Assembly (NCBI GenBank): GCA_963634825.1
Contig: CAVHCP010000003.1
Span: 26,930 to 90,929, forward strand
From: Gallibacter sp963634825
GTDB taxonomy: Bacteria > Bacillota > Clostridia > Peptostreptococcales > Anaerovoracaceae
Direction of reading: 5' to 3'
Length of the DNA stretch: 64,000 bases
Of this stretch, positions 17,188-25,045 are shown piece by piece. Made by a program: the position numbers and the translations under genes. Under the pieces are notes generated by a model that saw only the letters and a list, made by a program, of their open reading frames with translations, had not been told where the DNA came from and made no database searches. Position 1 is the stretch's first letter, and every line of letters begins with the position of its first letter.

Positions 17188-18369
17188 ATGAAGGAAAATA
17201 TTTTTATTGTCAGATGTGGCGAGACCGCGTTAAAGGGGCAAAATAAATCATATTTTGAAAAAATGCTCGTTGAAAGAATAAAAAAACTACTAAAAAAGTA
17301 TGACGGCGTTTCTGTAAAGAGAAGCGAAGGGCTTATTTTCGTAAGAGATAGCGAAGATATTGAAAAGGAAAAGCTTATAAAAGATATTTCAAAGGCATTT
17401 GGAGTAGCTTCAATAAGTCCTGCCGTCGAGACGAATTCAAATATGGAAGATATCTTTGAGGCGGCAAGTGCATATATAAATGAGCTTGTCGATACGAAGG
17501 GTATAAAAACATTTAAGGTTGAGGCAAAAAGAGCAGACAAGGGATTCCCGGTAAAATCCCCAGATATAGCAAGAGAGGTCGGCGGGGCTGTCCTAAAGGC
17601 ATGCGAAGCACTTAGCGTAGATGTGCATAATCCGGATGTACATCTTTATGTGGATGTCAGAAAGGATAATTCGTATATTTACAGCGAAAAAATCAAAGCA
17701 TTTGGTGGACTTCCGCTTGGCACAAATGGTAAGGGACTTGTCTTGCTATCGGGTGGTATCGACTCACCTGTTGCTGCATTTATGATGGCAAAGAGGGGTA
17801 TGATGATAGAGGTTATACATTTTCATTCGTATCCATATACAAGCCAGAGGGCGCAGGAAAAGGTAGAAGAGCTCGCATCAAGACTTGCGATATATTGTAG
17901 CAGATTTAAAATGCATGTTATAAATCTGCTACCGATACAGGAGCAGATAGTACAAAATTGCCCTGAGGACGAGACAACAATATTAGTAAGAAGATTTATG
18001 ATGAAGATTGCCGAAGAGGTGGCTAAAGAAAAGGGCTGTGATATGCTCATCACAGGGGAAAGTCTCGGGCAGGTAGCCAGTCAAACCGCAGCATCGCTTG
18101 TGTGTACGGACGACGCTGTTAAATTGCCTGTTATGAGACCGCTCATAGCTTTAGACAAGGTTGACATCATGGAAATCGCAAAGGATATCGGCACATATGA
18201 GATTTCGATACAGCCATATGAGGACTGCTGTACCGTGTTTTTGCCAAAGCATCCTGTGACAAAACCAAAGCTCGAAAGGATACTATCATCAGAAGCGAAA
18301 CTGCCTGTTTCTCGCCTCGTACAGGACGCTGTAAATTCGCTTGAAACAATAGAGATTTTCCCGAGCTAA
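17188..18369 (+). CDS. thiI: tRNA 4-thiouridine synthase ThiI
   Basis: Adenylates and thiolates U8 of tRNA using sulfur from the adjacent desulfurase. It has an N-terminal ferredoxin-like and THUMP region (to about residue 165) and a PP-loop ATPase domain with LLSGGIDSPVAAFMM. The conserved YEDCCTVFLPKHP segment is near the C-terminus. At 393 aa it lacks the C-terminal rhodanese domain found in enterobacterial ThiI, as is normal for Gram-positive bacteria. It is tightly linked to the desulfurase gene. Confidence 0.95.
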   Translation: MKENIFIVRCGETALKGQNKSYFEKMLVERIKKLLKKYDGVSVKRSEGLIFVRDSEDIEKEKLIKDISKAFGVASISPAVETNSNMEDIFEAASAYINELVDTKGIKTFKVEAKRADKGFPVKSPDIAREVGGAVLKACEALSVDVHNPDVHLYVDVRKDNSYIYSEKIKAFGGLPLGTNGKGLVLLSGGIDSPVAAFMMAKRGMMIEVIHFHSYPYTSQRAQEKVEELASRLAIYCSRFKMHVINLLPIQEQIVQNCPEDETTILVRRFMMKIAEEVAKEKGCDMLITGESLGQVASQTAASLVCTDDAVKLPVMRPLIALDKVDIMEIAKDIGTYEISIQPYEDCCTVFLPKHPVTKPKLERILSSEAKLPVSRLVQDAVNSLETIEIFPS

Positions 18370-18437
18370 AAGCAAAAAAAGGCTTGAATTTTACCGCAAA
18401 AAGTGTGATACTGTTATTGGGTATGTTTGTTAAAAAA

Positions 18438-18487
18438 TATACTCGAATACTAACGTACCGGTTGGTAAAAGTACCGTAAATATTTAC
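18438..18487 (+). promoter_or_regulatory. Probable acd promoter and two operator palindromes
   Basis: A -10-like TATACT is at 18438-18443; no convincing -35 was found. Just downstream are the 12-bp dyad TACC-GGTT-GGTA at 18456-18467, of the kind bound by TetR-family repressors, and the perfect 12-bp palindrome GTAAATATTTAC at 18476-18487, just before the acd ribosome-binding site. No regulator gene is adjacent. Confidence 0.5.
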
Positions 18488-18510
18488 TTATACGGAGGAG
18501 GCATTCATAT

Positions 18511-19656
18511 ATGGACTTTCAACTGACTAAAGAGCAAGAGGCAGTAAGAAAGATGGTTAGAGAATTTGCCGAAACCGAAGTCAAACCTATTGCGGCAGAA
18601 ATTGATCAAGAGCATAGATTCCCGATCGAGAACGTCGAAAAGATGGGGGCCTATGGACTTATGGGGATTCCGTTCCCAAGAGTAAATGGTGGTATGGGTG
18701 GAGATTATATATCGTACACTATTGCAGTCGAAGAGCTATCTAAAGTATGCGCCTCGACTGGTTCGATATGTTCTGCACATACTTCTTTGTGTTGCTGGCC
18801 TATTTTTGAATATGGCACAGCATTGCAAAAAGAAAAATATCTGTCGGATTTGCTAAAGGGCAAGAAGCTCGGAGCGTTTGGGCTCACAGAACCCGCAGCA
18901 GGTACAGACGCATCAAGCCAACAAACAAGAGCTATAGATATGGGCGACTGTTGGATGATAAATGGAGCCAAAGTCTTTATAACTAATGGCGGATATGCTG
19001 ATGTATTTGTTATCACAGCTACGACTGACAAGGACAAAGGCAGTCAAGGTATTACAGCATTTATAGTTGAAAAAGCGGACGAGGGCTTTTCGATAGGCAA
19101 GACTGAGGACAAGATGGGCGTATGCGCATCTTCGACAACTGAACTGATTTTTCAAGACTGTATAATCCCTAAGGACAGGGTGCTTGGTAAGGTAGGCGAT
19201 GGATATAAGATCGCAATGGCTACAAGGAGCGTAGGCAGGATAGCTACCGCGGCACAGGCTTTAGGTATTGCAGAGGGAGCTTTTGAGGTTACGGTTGATT
19301 ATATGAAGTCTCGCAAGCAGTTTGGAAAGAAGCTTTCACAATTCCAAGCGTTGCAGTTTGAAATCGCTGATATGGCTACGAGGATCGAAGCGGCGAGCTT
19401 GTTGGTTTATAAGGCTGCCGATATGAAAAACAGTGGTCAGAGGGGATACGAAAAAAATGCGGCGATGGCAAAACTGTATGCGGCTGAGACCGCAATGTAT
19501 GTAACTACGAAAGCCGTCCAGCTTCATGGCGGATATGGTTACACAAAAGACTACCCTGTAGAGAGAATGATGAGAGATGCCAAGGTTACCGAAATTTTTG
19601 AAGGTACCTCGGAGATCCAGAGGATGATTATTTCTGCAACGGTAATAGGCAAATAA
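18511..19656 (+). CDS. Acyl-CoA dehydrogenase / enoyl-CoA reductase partner of Etf
   Basis: FAD enzyme of the acyl-CoA dehydrogenase family, 381 aa. Visible are the FAD/substrate segment FGLTEPAAGTDASSQ, the ITNGGYADVFVI strand and the catalytic base Glu364 in FEGTSEIQ. Next to EtfB and a ferredoxin-fused EtfA, it most likely works in the reductive direction, reducing an enoyl-CoA while Etf bifurcates electrons from NADH, as in Bcd-Etf or the CarCDE caffeyl-CoA reductase. Two conserved loops deviate from butyryl-CoA dehydrogenase: MGVCASSTTEL instead of MGIRGSSTTEL, and SVGRIATAAQ instead of DGGRIGIAAQ. The substrate therefore remains open. No crotonase, thiolase or CoA-transferase is adjacent. 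GGAGGAGG precedes the ATG. Confidence 0.9.
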   Translation: MDFQLTKEQEAVRKMVREFAETEVKPIAAEIDQEHRFPIENVEKMGAYGLMGIPFPRVNGGMGGDYISYTIAVEELSKVCASTGSICSAHTSLCCWPIFEYGTALQKEKYLSDLLKGKKLGAFGLTEPAAGTDASSQQTRAIDMGDCWMINGAKVFITNGGYADVFVITATTDKDKGSQGITAFIVEKADEGFSIGKTEDKMGVCASSTTELIFQDCIIPKDRVLGKVGDGYKIAMATRSVGRIATAAQALGIAEGAFEVTVDYMKSRKQFGKKLSQFQALQFEIADMATRIEAASLLVYKAADMKNSGQRGYEKNAAMAKLYAAETAMYVTTKAVQLHGGYGYTKDYPVERMMRDAKVTEIFEGTSEIQRMIISATVIGK

Positions 19657-19674
19657 CACTAAGGAGGAATTAAA

Positions 19675-20490
19675 ATGGCATTTAATATTTTAGTATGCGC
19701 AAAGCAGGTTCCTGATACAAATGTTATCAAAATCAATCCTAAAACAGGTACATTGATCAGGGAAGGTGTTCCAAGCATCTTGAACAATGACGATGCTAAT
19801 GCTTTGGAAGAAGCATTAAAAATCAAGGATGAGTTTGATGATGTTCATGTAACAGTTGTTTCAATGGGACCTCCACAGGCTCAGGACATGCTTATGGAAT
19901 GTATAGCAATGGGCGCTGATGAAACTATTCTTATCAGTGACAGAGCTGTAGGTGGTTCTGATACACAGGCTACTTCAAACGCACTTGTAGCTACAATCAA
20001 AAAGGCAGAAGAAAAGCTTGGTAAGGCTTTTGACCTTGTTTTCGCAGGAAGACAGGCTATCGACGGAGATACTGCTCAGGTAGGACCTCAGATCGCAGAA
20101 AAGCTTGACTTACCACAGGTTACTTATGTTGAAGAATGTAAGCTAAGTGCTGACAAGAAGGAAGTAACAGTTAAGAGAAATATGGAAGACGGCTATGAAA
20201 TAATCAAAGTTAAGCTTCCTTGCATGTTGACTGCAATCAAAGAACTAAATACACCAAGATATATGTCAATCAAGGGTATTTTTGCAGCTCACGAAAAACC
20301 AATGAACGTATGGAGTGCTGCTGATGTAGAAGTTGATCTAGATACTGTAGGTCTTGAAGCTTCACCAACAAATGTATTCCGTTCATTTACACCTGCTCCT
20401 AAGGGAAAGGGTGAAATCCTTACAGGAACTAACGATAAGGAAGTTGTTGAAAAGCTTCTTATCGGTCTAAAAGGAAAGCATGTAATTTAG
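19675..20490 (+). CDS. etfB: Electron transfer flavoprotein beta subunit
   Basis: Small subunit of Etf, 271 aa, with the N-terminal VCAKQVPDT signature, a long FAGRQAIDGDTAQVGPQIAE nucleotide-binding stretch (shown here as its family pattern) and IKELNTPRYMSIKGI near the C-terminus. In bifurcating Etfs this subunit holds the bifurcating FAD and NADH site. AAGGAGG sits 8 bp before the ATG. The codon use differs sharply from its neighbours: ATC/ATT, GCT, AAC and GAC dominate and ATA is rare, which suggests very high expression. Confidence 0.95.
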   Translation: MAFNILVCAKQVPDTNVIKINPKTGTLIREGVPSILNNDDANALEEALKIKDEFDDVHVTVVSMGPPQAQDMLMECIAMGADETILISDRAVGGSDTQATSNALVATIKKAEEKLGKAFDLVFAGRQAIDGDTAQVGPQIAEKLDLPQVTYVEECKLSADKKEVTVKRNMEDGYEIIKVKLPCMLTAIKELNTPRYMSIKGIFAAHEKPMNVWSAADVEVDLDTVGLEASPTNVFRSFTPAPKGKGEILTGTNDKEVVEKLLIGLKGKHVI

Positions 20491-20511
20491 TTTAAAGGAG
20501 GAGAAAGTAAA

Positions 20512-21795
20512 ATGGCAATTAAAGTAATAAAAGACAAATGTAAAGGTTGTTCCATTTGCGTTAAATCTTGTCCTTTTAGCGCAATTACAATGAATGGCAA
20601 AGTTGCTGAAATCGGCACAGCTTGTACAGCTTGCGGAGTTTGCGTAAGCAAGTGCCCATTTGATGCTATCGAAAAGACAGAAGACGAAAAAGGCGCTATC
20701 GACCTAAGTGCATACAAGCACATCTGGGTATTCGCTGAGCAGAGAGGCGGCAAACTTATGAACGTTGCTCTTGAGCTTATCGGCGAAGGCGTAAGACTTG
20801 CTAAAGAAATCAGCGATGATACTAAGCTATGCGCTGTTGTAGTAGGTGACAATGTAAAGCACCTTGCTGACGAATGTTACGAATATGGTGCTGACGAAGT
20901 AATCCTTATCGAGGATCCACTTCTAAAGAACTACACAACTGACGGATATGCAAAGGTAATAACTGATGCAATCAACGAACTAAAACCTGAAATCGTTCTT
21001 TATGGTGCAACTCACATTGGTAGAGACCTTGCTCCAAGAATCGCTGCAAGATGCGGAACAGGTTTGACAGCTGACTGTACAAGACTTGACGTTAGAGTAT
21101 CAAGCTACATTGAATATGCTAAGAAGAATACAACTCTTGACACTTCAACACTTGATCCTAACGATCCAAGCACAGGCATCAAGCAGACTCGTCCGGCATT
21201 TGGTGGTAACCTAATGGCTACTATCATCTGTCCAAAGACAAGACCTCAGATGTCTACAGTAAGACCTGGCGTTATGCAGAAGAGAGAGCCTGTAAAGGGT
21301 GCTAAGGGCGAATTAGTAGAATTCAAGCCAACACTTGCTGCTTCTGATATCAGAACTGAAGTTGTTGAAATTGTTAAATCTGCTAAGGAAATGGTATCTC
21401 TTACAGATGCTGATATCATCTGCTCAGGTGGTAGAGGACTTGGCTCAGCAGACGGCTTTAAGCTTATCCAGGAATTTGCTGATAAGGTTGGAGGCGTAGT
21501 TGGTGCTTCAAGAGCGGCTGTTGACGCTGGTTGGATCGATCATTCACATCAGGTTGGTCAGACTGGTACAACAGTTAAGCCTAAAATTTACTTCGCATGC
21601 GGTATCTCAGGTGCTATCCAGCATTTGGCAGGTATGCAGACTTCAGATATGATCGTTGCAATCAACAAGGATGCAGAAGCTCCTATATTTGAAGTAGCAG
21701 ACTATGGTATCGTAGGTGACTTGTATAAGGTAGTTCCGCTAATCATCGAAGCTTGGGATGATGCAGAAGCTTTGTATGATGCTTCACTAAAATAA
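20512..21795 (+). CDS. etfA: Electron transfer flavoprotein alpha subunit with N-terminal 2[4Fe-4S] ferredoxin domain
   Basis: 427 aa. Residues about 1-60 form a bacterial-type ferredoxin with two CxxCxxCxxxC motifs (CKGCSICVKSCP and CTACGVCVSKCP). The Etf alpha N-domain follows, then the FAD-binding C-domain with GGRGLGSADGF, ASRAAVDAGW, GQTGTTVKP, GISGAIQH and AINKDAEAPIF. The same layout occurs in CarE of the caffeyl-CoA reductase complex and in lactate dehydrogenase-linked Etfs, where the clusters are thought to pass electrons to ferredoxin. It has the same optimised codon use as etfB and is followed by a terminator. The Acd-EtfB-EtfA unit is probably membrane-free and cytosolic. Confidence 0.95.
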   Translation: MAIKVIKDKCKGCSICVKSCPFSAITMNGKVAEIGTACTACGVCVSKCPFDAIEKTEDEKGAIDLSAYKHIWVFAEQRGGKLMNVALELIGEGVRLAKEISDDTKLCAVVVGDNVKHLADECYEYGADEVILIEDPLLKNYTTDGYAKVITDAINELKPEIVLYGATHIGRDLAPRIAARCGTGLTADCTRLDVRVSSYIEYAKKNTTLDTSTLDPNDPSTGIKQTRPAFGGNLMATIICPKTRPQMSTVRPGVMQKREPVKGAKGELVEFKPTLAASDIRTEVVEIVKSAKEMVSLTDADIICSGGRGLGSADGFKLIQEFADKVGGVVGASRAAVDAGWIDHSHQVGQTGTTVKPKIYFACGISGAIQHLAGMQTSDMIVAINKDAEAPIFEVADYGIVGDLYKVVPLIIEAWDDAEALYDASLK

Positions 21796-21817
21796 AATAA
21801 GCTAAAAAATTCTTTAG

Positions 21818-21846
21818 AGGGGTGCATTTTTGTGTACCCCTTTTAA
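21818..21846 (+). terminator. Terminator after etfA
   Basis: A 9-bp stem (21818-21826 with 21833-21841; AGGGGTGCA/TGTACCCCT, one G-T pair) with a TTTTTG loop is followed by TTTT. It lies only 28 bp before the hydrogenase ATG, and no promoter fits in that gap, so the hydrogenase is probably expressed by read-through. Confidence 0.85.
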
Positions 21847-21873
21847 AGGATTATAACGAGAGGAATCCAATAG

Positions 21874-23298
21874 ATGAGAAATTTTGATTCAAATGTGCAG
21901 GTAATGAAATATAAAGTCTTGAAGGAGGTCGCGAGGCATTCATGGAATGGCGAGGAGATTTTTTCTGTATTTGACGATATAGCAAAAAAGATCGTAAAGC
22001 GAGGCGAGCCTTCAACGAGCTGTTGTATATATAAAGACAGAGCGAAGATTGCAGAGAGAATAAAAATTGCTTTAGGTGGCAATAAGGAAAATCCAAACAT
22101 AATAGAGGTAATAGATATAGTTTGTGATGAATGTCCGGAGGCAGGACATGTTGTTACAGACTTGTGCAGAGGTTGTCTTGCACATAAGTGTGCGGGAGCA
22201 TGTAAGGTTGGAGCAATTCAGTTTGGACAGGACAATAAGGCAAAGATTGATAAATCAAAGTGTGTAGAATGTGGTAGATGTGCAGAGGCATGTCCGTATT
22301 CTGCTATAAATAATTTTAAAAGACCTTGTGAAAAGGCATGTAAGATAGACGCCATTCATATGGCGGAGACAGGTGAAGCCGAAATCGACAACGAAAAATG
22401 CACTTCATGCGGAGCTTGTATGGTACAGTGCCCATTTGGTGCAACAGTTGATAAATCATATATAACTGATGTTATAAAACAAATAAAGGAAAGTGAAAAT
22501 AATACAAAATATAATGTAAATGCTATCATTGCGCCTGCATTTGCATCTCAGTTTGAGGATGTCAAAATAGGGCAGGTAGTAACAGCTATAAAAGAGCTTG
22601 GATTTGCAAATGTTTATGAAGCGGCGCAGGGAGCCGATGTAGTAGCATATAAAGAGGCGCAGGAGCTTGCCGAAAAAGGATTTTTGACAACTTCGTGTTG
22701 CCCTGCATTCGTAAGATATGTAAAGATAAATTTCCCTGAGCTAAAAGATAATATATCGCATAACCTATCACCGATGGCTGAGATAGGCAGGATAATAAAA
22801 GAAAAGGATCCTGATTGCATAAATGTTTTCATAGGACCTTGTACTGCTAAAAAGGCAGAGATACGAAGAGAAAGTGTAAAACCATATATAGATACTGTTT
22901 TGACTTTCGAGGAATTGATAGCTTTGATAGACAGCCGTGATATCGAAATGGAGAGCTTGCCGGAGGATAAGCTTGATGATGCATCGGGCTTTGGCAGACA
23001 ATTTGCACGATCCGGTGGTGTTGCAGAAGCTGTTTGCGAAGCACTTGAAGAATTAGATTCTGATTTTGTGGCAGACCCTATAGCTTGTGAAGGACTTGAC
23101 AAATGCAAGATGACGCTTCTTCGTGCATCTAAAAATGTACTCAAAAACAACTTGATAGAGGGTATGGCATGTAGCGGAGGCTGTATAGGCGGAGCAGGTT
23201 GCTTGACACATTCTGATAAGTACAGAGTAGTGATAGACGAGCATGCAAAGGAGGCTTCAAGACAGGAGATCAAAAAGGTTGTCGAGGAGATCTGCTAA
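21874..23298 (+). CDS. Monomeric [FeFe] hydrogenase, group B-like
   Basis: 474 aa. An N-terminal helical region is followed by several [4Fe-4S] motifs between about residues 85 and 205 (for example CVECGRCAEACP and CTSCGACMVQCP). The H-cluster domain has L1 TTSCCPAFV, L2 IGPCTAKKAE and L3 EGMACSGGCIGGAGC. All four H-cluster cysteines are present, but L1 has Phe rather than Trp after CCPA, and L2 has Gly where classical enzymes have Met (MPC). This pattern matches the group B hydrogenases as I recall them. Likely role: proton reduction or H2 oxidation with ferredoxin. The stop is immediately followed by the prmA ATG. Maturases HydEFG are not in the window. Confidence 0.88.
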   Translation: MRNFDSNVQVMKYKVLKEVARHSWNGEEIFSVFDDIAKKIVKRGEPSTSCCIYKDRAKIAERIKIALGGNKENPNIIEVIDIVCDECPEAGHVVTDLCRGCLAHKCAGACKVGAIQFGQDNKAKIDKSKCVECGRCAEACPYSAINNFKRPCEKACKIDAIHMAETGEAEIDNEKCTSCGACMVQCPFGATVDKSYITDVIKQIKESENNTKYNVNAIIAPAFASQFEDVKIGQVVTAIKELGFANVYEAAQGADVVAYKEAQELAEKGFLTTSCCPAFVRYVKINFPELKDNISHNLSPMAEIGRIIKEKDPDCINVFIGPCTAKKAEIRRESVKPYIDTVLTFEELIALIDSRDIEMESLPEDKLDDASGFGRQFARSGGVAEAVCEALEELDSDFVADPIACEGLDKCKMTLLRASKNVLKNNLIEGMACSGGCIGGAGCLTHSDKYRVVIDEHAKEASRQEIKKVVEEIC

Positions 23299-24240
23299 AT
23301 GAAATATATAAGAGTAGATATTTTGACATCGGATATCGGCATAGAGGAAATCACAGGCGTGCTTATGAATTTCGGAGTGGAGCAGACGATTGTAGATTCG
23401 CCTGCAACGGTAAATGAAATTTTAGAAAAGAAAAATAGCTACGAATGGGATTATGTCGATCAAAAGCTCTTAAATCTTGATTTTGAGCCAAGAGTTACAT
23501 TTTATCTTGCGGATGACAAAGAAGGTCTTGCGCTTTATGATAAAATCACAGAAAGAATAAAGCTCTTGTCTAAAAATGATAGAAATGGGCTATTGGGCTC
23601 TCTAAAAATTTCCAAATCAACAGAGGATGACGATTTATGGAAAAACTCCTATAAGGAGCATTTCAAAAAGATAGATCTGACAGATGAGATCATCATAAAA
23701 CCCTCGTGGGAAGATGTGCCCGAAGGCAATACAAAAAAGATTATCGAACTTGATCCTGGTATGGCATTTGGCACAGGCGATCATGCAACAACAGCAATGT
23801 GTGCAGAGTTTATGCAAAAGGTAGGTTGCGTGGGAAAAGACATACTCGATATCGGCACAGGCTCGGGGATACTCGCTTTTGTGGCTGATGTATTAGGAGC
23901 TAAAAACATCCTTGGCGTTGATATAGACGATGATGCCGTAGCTGTAGCAAAGGAAAATGCACAGATAAATCATTGCGGAGACAATGTAAAATTTCAAAAA
24001 GGTGATTTGACAAAAGGTATTGATTTTAAAGCAGATATCGTAGTAGCAAATCTAATGGCAGAAATAGTAATAATGCTGACTGCGTCAGTCAAAAAGCATA
24101 TGAACCCAAATGCCGTCTTTATATCATCCGGCATATTGGTCGAAAAAAAGCAAAAGGTCATAGATGCTCTAAAAGATGAAGGCTTTGAAATTTGTGAAAC
24201 GCTCGACCGTGACGGCTGGAGCTGTATAATGGCAAAATAG
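23299..24240 (+). CDS. prmA: Ribosomal protein L11 methyltransferase
   Basis: SAM-dependent methylation of L11, 313 aa. It has an N-terminal L11-binding domain (to about residue 95), WKNSYKEHFK, the PGMAFGTGDHATT segment, motif I DIGTGSGILAF, DIDDDAVAVAKENA and the post-motif VVANLMAEI. It starts directly after the hydrogenase stop (TAAATG) and is followed 7 bp later by rsmE, the usual prmA-rsmE pair. Confidence 0.95.
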   Translation: MKYIRVDILTSDIGIEEITGVLMNFGVEQTIVDSPATVNEILEKKNSYEWDYVDQKLLNLDFEPRVTFYLADDKEGLALYDKITERIKLLSKNDRNGLLGSLKISKSTEDDDLWKNSYKEHFKKIDLTDEIIIKPSWEDVPEGNTKKIIELDPGMAFGTGDHATTAMCAEFMQKVGCVGKDILDIGTGSGILAFVADVLGAKNILGVDIDDDAVAVAKENAQINHCGDNVKFQKGDLTKGIDFKADIVVANLMAEIVIMLTASVKKHMNPNAVFISSGILVEKKQKVIDALKDEGFEICETLDRDGWSCIMAK

Positions 24241-24247
24241 GTGAGAG

Positions 24248-24994
24248 ATGAGTAGATTTTTTGTTTCAAATGATGCGATAAGCAAAGAAAAAATATATAT
24301 AACATCGAAAGAAGACATTGCTCATATTTCGCGCGTTCTTAGGATGAAAGTCGGAGATATTATAGATATCTCCGATTCTTGTAATTGGGAATATAAATGT
24401 GAGATAAGCAGTATCGAAGATGATCAGGTTGTGGCGGATATCATAGATAAGCAGACTTTTGCAAGAGAGCCCGAGACAGAGATAATATTATTTCAGGGAG
24501 TGCCAAAGCAAGGCAAAATGGAAGTTATCATACAAAAAAATACGGAGCTTGGCATCAAGAAAATAATACCTGTTTTTATGGATCGAAGTGTTGTAAAAGA
24601 CAATGGTAAGTATCATAAAAAAGTCGAGCGTTATAATATCATAGCAACTGCTGCGGCAAAGCAGTGTCGTCGCGGAGTTGTGCCTGATGTTGGGAGCGCT
24701 ATAAACTTTGATGAGCTTGTGGGGCATTTGAGCGGGTTTGATCTTGTTATTTTCCCATATGAAAATGAAGAAAATTATACTATAAAGGATTTACTTCAGG
24801 ATACTCTAAGTAATTTAGGAAAACCCAAAACAATAGCAATAATTATAGGGCCTGAGGGAGGATTTTCCGATGAGGAAGCACAAAAGCTGTCACAAGAGGG
24901 TATCAGAGGTGTATCTCTTGGTAAAACGATACTTCGCACCGAAACCGCAGGTATGACAGCTGTAGCAATGTGTATGTATGAACTCGAATTATAA
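24248..24994 (+). CDS. rsmE: 16S rRNA m3U1498 methyltransferase
   Basis: SPOUT-class methyltransferase for U1498 of 16S rRNA, 248 aa. An N-terminal PUA-like domain (VSNDAISKEKIYI to about residue 70) is followed by the SPOUT knot with IIGPEGGFSDEEA and LGKTILRTETAGMTA, the two signatures of RsmE. It overlaps no gene and ends 51 bp before the convergent PBP1A gene; the gap holds a short ATCAGTCGAY repeat and no clear terminator. Confidence 0.95.
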   Translation: MSRFFVSNDAISKEKIYITSKEDIAHISRVLRMKVGDIIDISDSCNWEYKCEISSIEDDQVVADIIDKQTFAREPETEIILFQGVPKQGKMEVIIQKNTELGIKKIIPVFMDRSVVKDNGKYHKKVERYNIIATAAAKQCRRGVVPDVGSAINFDELVGHLSGFDLVIFPYENEENYTIKDLLQDTLSNLGKPKTIAIIIGPEGGFSDEEAQKLSQEGIRGVSLGKTILRTETAGMTAVAMCMYELEL

Positions 24995-25045
24995 TAAATT
25001 ATAACAAAGTATAATAAATGACTTATCAGTCGACATCAGTCGATA

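Noticed and set aside
22614..23273. 219-aa open frame antisense to the hydrogenase
   Set aside because: Shadow frame; the sense strand has intact H-cluster motifs and a ribosome site.
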